Made by a program: the position numbers and the translations under genes. 8,522 bases of DNA from Bryobacterales bacterium (GTDB lineage: Bacteria > Acidobacteriota > Terriglobia > Bryobacterales > Bryobacteraceae): contig PLGA01000254.1 in NCBI GenBank assembly GCA_003139735.1, positions 1 through 8,522 on the forward strand, read 5' to 3'. A model generated the notes under the pieces. That model did no database searches and had not been told where the DNA came from. It saw nothing but the letters and a program-made list of their open reading frames with translations. Below are positions 1-5,837 of this stretch, in pieces (position 1 is the stretch's first letter; each line of letters opens with the position of its first letter).

Positions 1-121
1 ATTTTAAACGAGGCTTGACAAATTTTTCTAGTGAATGCGGTGGAGCGACTCGCTTGGGTGTAAGCTATATGGAAATCGGAAGCCAAAATGGAAATTCCGG
101 TTCGAAGGTGGAGGGTCGGCG

Positions 122-286
122 ATGCGATTGGAACTCGGCAACGATTTGTATCCGTTTACTCATGGCGCTGGGTGCGCCAAAGCCTGCGTGATTGTGGCAC
201 ACGGTGGCTGGGATTCTTGGTCCGGAGAGTTTCGGGTTCGACCCGGCGTAACGCCACGAAAAGCTCTTACAGAGGGGGCCGAATGA
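122..286 (+). CDS. Short ORF with Stv-like AHGGW motif, possible 5' part of a frameshifted gene
   Basis: This 54-codon ORF starts at ATG 122 behind a very good Shine-Dalgarno sequence (GGAGG at 110-114, 7-nt spacing) and ends in TGA at 284-286, overlapping the next ORF's ATG (283-285) as ATGA. Residues about 23-41 read VIVAHGGWDSWSGEFRVRP followed by GVT. From memory this resembles the N-terminal half of 'putative adhesin Stv' domains: hydrophobic strand, (S/A)HGG(Y/W), then a short F-x-V-P-x-G-(V/T)-T strand. Such domains are normally much longer, so the ORF is either truncated or one half of a gene whose other half lies in the 283-1284 frame. In that frame the codons just before 283 read KSSYRGGRM, similar to what should follow the GVT strand. 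A frameshift near 250-265 would join the two. No function can be assigned. A genuine small coupled gene is the alternative. Confidence 0.45.
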   Translation: MRLELGNDLYPFTHGAGCAKACVIVAHGGWDSWSGEFRVRPGVTPRKALTEGAE

Positions 287-1284
287 GCAAGGACGAAGGC
301 GTACGGATCACCGACACCATCAACTTCATACGCACGGCGACCGTTCCGGCTGCACACAACGCCCAGCGGGCGACGGTCGCCGACCTATTGCGCGATTATG
401 ACGCTCACGGGCACATTGCGGATACCGTCAGCCCGGCGATGTCGCAAGGCAGCAACTATGCGATTTTGGAGCGTGACGAGGTAAAGGCAAATCGACACTA
501 TCGCCGGGCCATTATCCTGATCCGCATGGCGTTGCAGAACGCCGATCGCTCGGTTGCGCCTCGGGACGTGGGCCAAATCAGCGACGCCAATCTGCCCAAC
601 GAGCTCGGAAATAGCCTCGGCCAGATCCACACCACCCTGCACGACTTGACTACGAAGCTCGCCCTTCTCAAATCCAACCCGGTCAGTTTCCTGTCGGACA
701 ACACGTTTAACATGGTCTCGGCTGGCGCGACCGCCCCGTCAGGGGTGGCAGACTATGTACTCTATTACGACACTCTCAACAGCCAGTACAATCTGGCGCC
801 AGAGGCGACAGTAAAAAACTGGGCGGCCGTGTCGATCAAGGTTTTTCACCTGCACGTTCAGCCGTACGCCGGCCTCGCAAGAACACACGGGCCGAACGGG
901 CAATCGCTCGCCGTCGTCGGAAACGCCGCCTACGGCGCCGATTTGATGGTCACAACGCAGTTGACCGGATGCTCGATCGTATACTATCTTAACGGCGCAA
1001 CCCTGGTCGCGGCACACGTTCAGCCGACCGGCGGAATCGACGCCGAAACGATGTGCACCAATCTGCGTGCCGACGCAACGCTGTCGAATGCTCCGGGCCT
1101 GGCGGTGACCGGTGTATTCGGAGCCCAGGCGCCCAAGGGTGCGGACCCCAACAACTACCAGAAGGCCGGGAACTTCAGCTTCTGCATTGGAGTGAAAATT
1201 GGGGGCGCCTGGAATCTTTGCGCTCAGCAACGTACGCGAGGAGTGGGGGGGGCCAAGGTCGCCTGGACCATCGCGCACGGGTGA
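283..1284 (+). CDS. Hypothetical protein with CNF1/BLF1-like LTGC...His motif (candidate glutamine deamidase/cysteine hydrolase)
   Basis: A 333-residue protein if it starts at ATG 283, preceded by GAGGGGG at 272-278. The frame stays open upstream to 88, but that stretch is Trp/Arg-rich and does not look coded. Residues 1-130 are mostly helical in appearance (for example DLTTKLALLK at 121-130). The C-terminal 120 residues look beta-rich. At 225-245 the sequence runs T-Q-L-T-G-C230-S-I-V-Y-Y then to H245, followed by V-Q-P. CNF1 uses an LSGC-type Cys (866) with a His 15 residues later (881), and BLF1 uses LSGC Cys94 with His106. The motif and 15-residue spacing here match that architecture, so a secreted-effector-like deamidase or related cysteine hydrolase is a reasonable guess. 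No signal peptide is visible. Three further Cys (258, 301, 313) lie in the same region. It may be the 3' part of a longer, frameshifted Stv-domain gene (see 122-286). Confidence 0.72.
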   Translation: MSKDEGVRITDTINFIRTATVPAAHNAQRATVADLLRDYDAHGHIADTVSPAMSQGSNYAILERDEVKANRHYRRAIILIRMALQNADRSVAPRDVGQISDANLPNELGNSLGQIHTTLHDLTTKLALLKSNPVSFLSDNTFNMVSAGATAPSGVADYVLYYDTLNSQYNLAPEATVKNWAAVSIKVFHLHVQPYAGLARTHGPNGQSLAVVGNAAYGADLMVTTQLTGCSIVYYLNGATLVAAHVQPTGGIDAETMCTNLRADATLSNAPGLAVTGVFGAQAPKGADPNNYQKAGNFSFCIGVKIGGAWNLCAQQRTRGVGGAKVAWTIAHG

Positions 1285-1372
1285 ACCGGAAGAGCCGTCC
1301 TCTTTCGCCGTCTTCGATTCAATCAACGTTCTTGCGTGCCGGTAGTGGCGGTTCTCTTCACTAGGCTGCATG

Positions 1373-1577
1373 TTAGGAGAGAATCTCCCCGATCCTCCTG
1401 GCAAACCCGGATCGTGATCGGATCATCGTCCAACGCCAGATCCGCGTTGTTGACGTTCATCTTCGTCAGCGCGAGCACCTCCTTGAACAAGCGCCGTGGC
1501 GTGGAAGCAATCCACATGACCGTGTGAAACGGGCGTATCGGAAACCTACACGGGGTAAGCCTTTGCTCGGTATCCAT
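1373..1577 (-). pseudogene. Remnant of an Argonaute PIWI domain C-terminus, frameshifted
   Basis: Read on the minus strand from the ATG at 1577, the frame gives RRLFKEVLALTKMN, then VNNADLALDDDPITIRVCQE. The pattern L-T-K-M-N-x-N ... P-I-T-I-R is the typical end of prokaryotic Argonaute PIWI domains, which normally close with a helix such as V/I-G-E-I-L. In the open frame this ending is lost (DRGDSLLTCS...). Skipping a single base at 1394 restores IGEILS followed by TAA at 1373-1375, exactly the expected finish. The fragment therefore looks like the last 50-60 codons of a PIWI domain carrying a one-base insertion (or two-base loss). No MID, PAZ or catalytic DED part is found upstream: the 1578-1669 stretch shows no recognisable PIWI sequence in any minus frame and an intact DUF72 gene follows. 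The part upstream of about 1520 is uncertain. Confidence 0.6.
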
Positions 1578-1669
1578 GAGGCTGACGCTGCGAGAACGCC
1601 CCGCGCGGCGCCGGCAAGAGAGGACGTTCGGCAGACTCTCGCCTAACGCCGCCCGGCATCGTCCTGCCC
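1578..1669. other. Gap between Argonaute remnant and DUF72 gene, no gene seen
   Basis: This spacer lies downstream of the DUF72 stop (minus strand). It holds a weak imperfect inverted repeat, AGGACG at 1621-1626 with CGTCCT at 1660-1665 around a long loop, too poor to call a terminator. No conserved protein pattern is visible in the minus-strand frames. Together with 1285-1372, which is also featureless, it flanks the degraded Argonaute fragment. Confidence 0.4.
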
Positions 1670-2380
1670 TTATCCCGCCTTCTTCATCAGCAACTCCGCG
1701 TTCAGTGCGCCTTCGGGCGTCTCTTCGTGCTTGAACATCAGGTACACGTCGCGGCCGGCGGCTAACAATTCCTTGGTGCGCAGGGCGATGGCATCCACAT
1801 CGGCTTCGGTATAGTCCTGCTTGCGCAGGCGGTAGTAGACGAAATCGGCGGTGACCACCTCGGGGATCTCCAGTTTCTCCGATTCCGCCAGGCATAGCGC
1901 CACGTTGCGCTGCCGCAGCTCGCCGTATACCGCTTCCGTGAGCCAGGATTCGTGGCGGAATTCGAAGGCGTAGCGCATGCCGTTGGGGAGGAGCGCCAGA
2001 TAATCCCGAAGCGCGGCGACGTCGCACTTCATGTTTGGAGGCAATTGGAACAGGACCGGGCCCAGCCGCCGCGCGGTGCGCAACGGGTCGATGGCCTTCA
2101 GGAAAACATCGGTGGCCTGTTCGGCGTTCTTCAGACGCAGCATGTGCGTGATCCGCATGTGCGCTTTCACGGCGAAGACGAACCCGGGCCGTGTCGCCGC
2201 CACCCAGGCTTCCAGCGTCGAAGCCGCGGGCAGGCGCCGAAACGTGTAGTTGATCTCCACGCAATTGAGGCGTCCGGAGTAAAACGCAAGGAATTCCTTG
2301 GCCGGAAGCTTGGCCGGGTAGAACGCCGGTTTCCAGGCCGGATATGCAAAGCCGGAAGTTCCGGCAAAAAGTGTCGCCAT
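1670..2380 (-). CDS. DUF72 (YecE-like) domain protein
   Basis: A 236-residue complete member of the DUF72/YecE family (PF01904), a TIM-barrel-type cytoplasmic protein of unknown reaction. Family hallmarks are in order: GTSGFAYPAWKPAFYP near residues 7-22, the VEINYTFRRLP strand at 41-51, FVFAVKAHMRITHMLRL at 67-83, LGPVLFQLPPN at 106-116, and FEFRHESW at 139-146. Towards the C-terminus it reads VYYRLRKQDY and VYLMFKHEETPEGALNA rather than the commoner RlhG and FNN versions, so it belongs to a divergent subgroup. Length is close to the usual 230-280. The start at 2380 gives the first conserved motif at once, so no extension is needed. There is no Shine-Dalgarno before it, and a GATAAT box lies only 8 nt upstream, suggesting a leaderless message. 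It is divergent from the PF04020 membrane gene, with 31 bp between the start codons. Confidence 0.92.
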   Translation of the reverse strand: MATLFAGTSGFAYPAWKPAFYPAKLPAKEFLAFYSGRLNCVEINYTFRRLPAASTLEAWVAATRPGFVFAVKAHMRITHMLRLKNAEQATDVFLKAIDPLRTARRLGPVLFQLPPNMKCDVAALRDYLALLPNGMRYAFEFRHESWLTEAVYGELRQRNVALCLAESEKLEIPEVVTADFVYYRLRKQDYTEADVDAIALRTKELLAAGRDVYLMFKHEETPEGALNAELLMKKAG

Positions 2381-2388
2381 GGCTTATC

Positions 2389-2394
2389 ATTATC
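2389..2394 (-). promoter_or_regulatory. Candidate -10 box for the DUF72 gene
   Basis: On the minus strand this reads GATAAT, five of six matches to TATAAT, 8 nt before the DUF72 ATG. Transcription would start at or a few bases before the start codon, giving a leaderless mRNA, which fits the lack of a Shine-Dalgarno sequence. No convincing -35 box lies 16-18 nt upstream, so the call is tentative. Confidence 0.35.
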
Positions 2395-2411
2395 TCTGTC
2401 TGGAGAGCGAA

Positions 2412-2780
2412 ATGTTAGTACGTATTATTGCCAGTTGGCTGGCCAGCGCCCTGGCGTTGTGGATTGTCGCACAAATCGTTCCGGGCATCGCGGTTCGGGG
2501 CTTCGGCGCGGCCCTGGCGGCCACTATCGTCATCGCCCTCGTCAATGGAACCATCGGCGTGGTTCTGAAGTTCCTGTTCTTCCCCGTCACGTTTCTGACG
2601 CTCGGCCTTTTCCTGCTGGTGCTGAACGCCCTGCTTCTGAAGCTGGCTTCGCTGTTCACGCCGGGGTTCAGTGTCCATGGTTTTATCCCGGCCCTGTTGG
2701 GTTCCGTGGTGCTCACTATCCTGGGCAGCCTGCTGCGGCGCATGCTGGTTCCCGGCCGCCCGGGGACTATCTATCTATAG
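2412..2780 (+). CDS. Four-helix membrane protein, PF04020 'phage holin family' (YvlD-like)
   Basis: A 122-residue integral membrane protein with four hydrophobic segments at about 4-22, 31-50, 55-80 and 88-107. The centre carries the PF04020 signature: ALVNGTIGVVLKF, then FPVTFLTLGLFLLVLNALLLKLAS, then TPGFSVHGFIPALLGSVV. Despite the database name 'mycobacterial 4 TMS phage holin', members are common chromosomal membrane proteins (like Bacillus YvlD) of unknown role, and nothing phage-like surrounds it. ATG 2412 is chosen because GGAGAG precedes it at 2402-2407 and the family begins this way. The in-frame ATG at 2379 would add 11 unlike residues and overlap the DUF72 start codon. It ends 3 nt before glcE, so the two are probably cotranscribed and coupled in translation. 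Confidence 0.88.
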   Translation: MLVRIIASWLASALALWIVAQIVPGIAVRGFGAALAATIVIALVNGTIGVVLKFLFFPVTFLTLGLFLLVLNALLLKLASLFTPGFSVHGFIPALLGSVVLTILGSLLRRMLVPGRPGTIYL

Positions 2781-2783
2781 AAC

Positions 2784-3932
2784 ATGACGGCCCCGCAAAC
2801 TCCCGGCGAATTGGCCGCTGCGCTGGGCGACGCCGCCGCGCATGGCCGCGCCATTTCCCTGGCTGGGAACGGCTCGAAGCGGCTGATGGCCGGTCCCACG
2901 GCTCCGGCGGAGTGCGCCATCACCACCGCCAGGCTGAACCGCGTGATCGAGTACGAACCGCGCGACCTCACCATCAGTGTGGAGGCCGGGCTGCCCTGGC
3001 GGGAACTGACCAGCCTGACGGCCCGGAACCGGCTGATGGCGCCGCTCGATCCGCCGTTCGCCCCGGCGGCTACGGTGGGCGGCGTGATCGCCTCGAACGG
3101 GAGCGGCCCGCGGCGGCGGCTCTACGGCACGGCCCGCGACCTTGTCATCGGCATGAAATTCGCCACGCTCGAAGGCAAGCTGGTGCAATCCGGCGGCATG
3201 GTGGTGAAGAACGTCGCCGGCCTTGATATGGCCAAGCTCATGATCGGTTCGTTCGGGACGCTGGCGGCCATCGCGGTGGTCAACGTGAAACTGGCGCCGG
3301 CGCCGGAAGTGGAGCGCAGCTTCCTGCTGGCATTCGATTCGCTCCCCGGCGCCATGGCCGCGCGCAACCGCATCCTGGCAAGCGTGCTTCAGCCGGCTGC
3401 CGTGGATCTGCTGAACCAGCGGGCTGCCGGTTCCCTGGGGACGCCGCCGTGGCTCCTCGCCATTCGTACCGGCGGCAACCGGGCTGCGGCCGACCGTTAC
3501 GGGCGGGAATTGGCGAAGCTGGCGGAGTGGGAGGCCCTCGAAGGTACCCGCCACGAAGCTCTTTGGAATACCATCGAGAGCTTCACCCCCACCTTCCTGG
3601 CGCGGAACCGCGACGGAGCGGTGGTGCGCGTCTCGTGTACCCTGAAAGGGTTGGAGGAAGCGATGGCCTCCTTCCAGGGTCCGGCGCTGGCGCGGGCGGG
3701 TTCGGGGGTTTGCTATGGGTACTTCGAAGAATCCGAAGCGGCGGCGCGCTGGATGGCCGATGCCGTCCGTCGCGGTTGGAAGGCTGTGATCGAGTTTTCG
3801 TCCGAAGAGCGCAAGGGGACGCTCGACTTGTGGCCCGCTCCCGGGCCGGATTTCGATCTGATGAAGCGGCTGAAGGGGCTGTTCGATCCCGCCAACCTCC
3901 TCAACCGTGGTCGGCTCTATGGCCGTATCTGA
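2784..3932 (+). CDS. glcE: Glycolate oxidase FAD-binding subunit GlcE-like
   Basis: A 382-residue FAD-binding (PCMH/VAO type) protein with the GlcE layout. The FAD domain spans residues 4-172: ISLAGNGSKRL at 24-34 is the pyrophosphate loop, PPFAPAATVGGVIASNGSG at 90-108 and RLYGTARDLVIG at 112-123 contact FAD, and GGMVVKNVAGLDMAKLMIGSFGTL (137-160) is the family's conserved block. The C-terminus ends LFDPANLLNRGRLYG, typical of this subunit. In E. coli, GlcD, GlcE and GlcF together oxidise glycolate to glyoxylate and pass electrons to the respiratory chain; GlcE is about 350 residues there. The start at 2784 has no good Shine-Dalgarno but lies 3 nt after the preceding stop. It overlaps glcF by 14 nt. 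No glcD is in the window, so the complex must take GlcD from elsewhere or act on another 2-hydroxyacid. Confidence 0.88.
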   Translation: MTAPQTPGELAAALGDAAAHGRAISLAGNGSKRLMAGPTAPAECAITTARLNRVIEYEPRDLTISVEAGLPWRELTSLTARNRLMAPLDPPFAPAATVGGVIASNGSGPRRRLYGTARDLVIGMKFATLEGKLVQSGGMVVKNVAGLDMAKLMIGSFGTLAAIAVVNVKLAPAPEVERSFLLAFDSLPGAMAARNRILASVLQPAAVDLLNQRAAGSLGTPPWLLAIRTGGNRAAADRYGRELAKLAEWEALEGTRHEALWNTIESFTPTFLARNRDGAVVRVSCTLKGLEEAMASFQGPALARAGSGVCYGYFEESEAAARWMADAVRRGWKAVIEFSSEERKGTLDLWPAPGPDFDLMKRLKGLFDPANLLNRGRLYGRI

Positions 3933-5208
3933 ACACAGCGCGTACGGTCCGCAACCGGTGGATCTCGACCGCTGCATCCACTGCGGCCTGTGTCTGAACG
4001 CCTGCCCCACCTACCGCGAACTGGGCCTCGAAATGGATTCGCCGCGCGGCCGCATCTACCAAATGGTCCAGGTATCGAACGGGGCTGCGATAACGCCTTC
4101 CTATATGGAGCACATCGGCCTGTGCCTGGCCTGCCGCGGCTGCGAATCGGCGTGTCCGTCGGGCGTACGCTATGGCCGGATGGTGGAAGGCGCCCGCGCG
4201 GCAATCGAAGCCAAAGTGGAGCGCGGGTGGCTCGCCGGACGCGCGCGCCATTTCCTCTTCGCCCACGTGCTGCCGTCGCGGGCTGCGCTGACGGCGGCCG
4301 GGACGCTGGTTTACCTATACGAAGCCAGCGGCGCAAAGGCCCTGCTGCGCGCGGCGGCCCGTCTCAAGCTGTTCGGCAGGCTGGGAGATCTGGCCCAACT
4401 GGCGCCTTCCGCCGAGCCGCCCTTCTTCTTCAGGGAGATCGGCCGGACGTTCCCGGCGCGTGGCGTCCGCCGGTATCGCGTGGCTTTTCTGGCCGGTTGC
4501 GTGGCCAACGTACTCTTCGCGCGGCTCAACGAGGCCACCGTGCGCGTGTTGCAAAGAAACGGCTGCGAGGTGGTTGTTCCGGAGGGCCAGGGTTGTTGCG
4601 GCGCGCTGCACGTTCACGCGGGCCTGCGTGAAGAGGCGCGTAAACTGGCCCGCCGCAATATCGACGCTGTGACGGCAGGCGAATTCCACGTCATCCTGAC
4701 CAACGCCGCCGGATGCGGTTCCACCCTCAAGGAGTACGGCGAGCTGTTGGCGGAAGATCCCGTGTACGCCAAGAAGGCAGCCGAATTCGCCGCCTGCATG
4801 ATGGATATCACGGAATTTCTGGCGGCCATCGAACTGAGCAGGGATATGGGGCCGGTGGACGCCGCGGTTACCTATCAGGATTCGTGCCATCTCGCGCACG
4901 GCCAGCGCATCCGTACGGCCCCGCGCCAGTTGCTGGCGATGGTGCCCGGCCTGACGTTCCGCGAGATGCCGGCTTCCGATATTTGCTGCGGCAGCGCCGG
5001 CGTCTACAACATCGAGCGAAGCGAAATGGCCATGCGGATTCTGGCGCATAAAATGGAATCGGTGAATTCGAGCGGCGCTCGGATCGTGGCCACCGCCAAC
5101 CCCGGCTGCATATTGCAGCTTCAGGCCGGAGTGCGGTTGCACGGCTCCGGCCAGCGCGTGATGCACGTGGTGGAGATCCTGGATTTGGCGTACCGAAATT
5201 TCCGTTAA
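3919..5208 (+). CDS. glcF: Glycolate oxidase iron-sulfur subunit GlcF-like
   Basis: A 429-residue Fe-S protein. The N-terminus has two [4Fe-4S] ferredoxin motifs: Cys19-x2-Cys22-x2-Cys25-x3-Cys29-Pro and Cys69-x2-Cys72-x2-Cys75-x3-Cys79-Pro. These are followed by two CCG (heterodisulfide-reductase-type, PF02754) domains: the first with Cys194, Cys226-Cys227-Gly and Cys266, the second with Cys323, Cys356-Cys357-Gly and Cys397. All key cysteines are present. It should carry electrons from the GlcD/GlcE flavins towards membrane quinones. Length is close to E. coli GlcF (407). ATG 3919 is preferred and overlaps the glcE end by 14 nt; an in-frame GTG at 3907 would add four residues. The overlap implies translational coupling with glcE. 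Homologous (Fe-S) subunits occur in lactate utilisation complexes, so the exact 2-hydroxyacid substrate is not proven. Confidence 0.9.
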   Translation: MAVSEHSAYGPQPVDLDRCIHCGLCLNACPTYRELGLEMDSPRGRIYQMVQVSNGAAITPSYMEHIGLCLACRGCESACPSGVRYGRMVEGARAAIEAKVERGWLAGRARHFLFAHVLPSRAALTAAGTLVYLYEASGAKALLRAAARLKLFGRLGDLAQLAPSAEPPFFFREIGRTFPARGVRRYRVAFLAGCVANVLFARLNEATVRVLQRNGCEVVVPEGQGCCGALHVHAGLREEARKLARRNIDAVTAGEFHVILTNAAGCGSTLKEYGELLAEDPVYAKKAAEFAACMMDITEFLAAIELSRDMGPVDAAVTYQDSCHLAHGQRIRTAPRQLLAMVPGLTFREMPASDICCGSAGVYNIERSEMAMRILAHKMESVNSSGARIVATANPGCILQLQAGVRLHGSGQRVMHVVEILDLAYRNFR

Positions 5209-5217
5209 GAGGCCTGC

Positions 5218-5775
5218 ATGGTACTGGTGGCTGCCATTGAGTTGATCCTGTGCTGGTTGGCCTGGGCGTGGCCGTATGCGTTCCGGGCCCCGCACTACCA
5301 GAAGCGCCCCTCCATCGTGGCCACCGTTTCCACCGTAATCGGCCTGGCCCTCGAATGCGCCGGCATCGTCGTCGCCTGCGTGTTCCGCCTTCCTCACGCC
5401 CACCCTCCAGGGATCGCGCGCATCCTCGGGTCCATGGCGCTCGGCCCCGTAGGCGCCGTCCTGGCGTGGACCGCCGTCAAGCATCTCGGCCGGCAGTTCC
5501 GGTTTCGCGCGGGCCTGTACGAGGATCACGAACTGGTTCGCAGCGGTCCGTACGCTGTCGTGCGGCATCCCATTTACGCCTCTATCCTGGCGATGCTTCT
5601 GAGCACGCTGCTCTTATTGACTCCCTGGCGGTGGATCGTCGTCTCGCTCGCGTTGTTCGTCGCGGGCACCGAAATCCGCGTCCACGTGGAAGACAACCTG
5701 CTGGCCTCGCGTTTCGGCCGGGATTTTGAGGATTACCGCCGCCAGGTCCGGGCTTACGTGCCGTTTGTGCGCTAA
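5218..5775 (+). CDS. Isoprenylcysteine carboxyl methyltransferase-like membrane protein
   Basis: A 185-residue membrane protein of the ICMT/PEMT-like methyltransferase group. Hydrophobic segments lie at about 4-20, 33-56, 67-86 and 121-150. The C-terminal half has the family's SAM-binding signature: LVRSGPYAVVRHPIYAS at 106-122 (G-P-Y-x3-R-H-P-x-Y) and an acidic end, HVEDNLLASRFGRDFEDYRRQVRAYVPF, where the E-x-x-L...F-G...Y...V-x-x-(F/Y)-(I/V)-P pattern is typical. Bacterial members methylate unknown, probably lipid or small-molecule, targets at the membrane; no prenylated-protein role is implied. The start is 9 nt after the glcF stop, with AAGAGG in between, so it probably belongs to the same transcript. 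Its link to glycolate metabolism is not apparent. Confidence 0.85.
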   Translation: MVLVAAIELILCWLAWAWPYAFRAPHYQKRPSIVATVSTVIGLALECAGIVVACVFRLPHAHPPGIARILGSMALGPVGAVLAWTAVKHLGRQFRFRAGLYEDHELVRSGPYAVVRHPIYASILAMLLSTLLLLTPWRWIVVSLALFVAGTEIRVHVEDNLLASRFGRDFEDYRRQVRAYVPFVR

Positions 5776-5828
5776 GAGATCCCCCGCCGGGCCGTCTTCT
5801 GCATAGAAGGATTCCGCTTCGGAAAGGC

Positions 5829-5834
5829 TAGAAT
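5829..5834 (+). promoter_or_regulatory. Candidate -10 box (TAGAAT) before the TIGR03435 gene
   Basis: TAGAAT, five of six matches to TATAAT, ends 3 nt before the ATG at 5838, and sits in the 62-bp gap after the methyltransferase gene. If used, the mRNA would start within the first codons or need the second ATG at 5841. No clear -35 box is visible at the right distance. GGAAAGG at 5821-5827 is a competing explanation, as an ordinary ribosome binding site for a longer message. Confidence 0.28.
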
Positions 5835-5837
5835 CGA

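Noticed and set aside
15..20. TTGACA as a -35 promoter box
   Set aside because: It is a perfect -35 hexamer, but no -10-like sequence is found 15-19 nt downstream, so no promoter is called.
88..282. In-frame N-terminal extension of the 283-1284 gene
   Set aside because: The extension is Trp/Arg-rich with no conserved look, and the first ATG at 88 has no ribosome binding site; only its last ten codons may be real, as part of a frameshifted Stv-like domain.
1289..1305. Hairpin AAGAG-CCGTC-CTCTT as terminator of the deamidase-like gene
   Set aside because: Only five base pairs with a short T3 after it; too weak to call.
1640..1650. GCCTAAC / GTTAGGC as an integron attC core
   Set aside because: The 7-mer fits the core consensus, but no matching partner core or attC-type secondary structure is nearby and no integrase gene is present.
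2412..2780. Phage holin, hence a prophage
   Set aside because: PF04020 proteins are widespread chromosomal membrane proteins despite the name, and no other phage gene is present.
2775..5568. Long minus-strand open frames opposite glcE and glcF
   Set aside because: They are antisense shadows of high-GC coding sequence with Arg/Gly/His-rich translations, while the plus strand carries clear family motifs.
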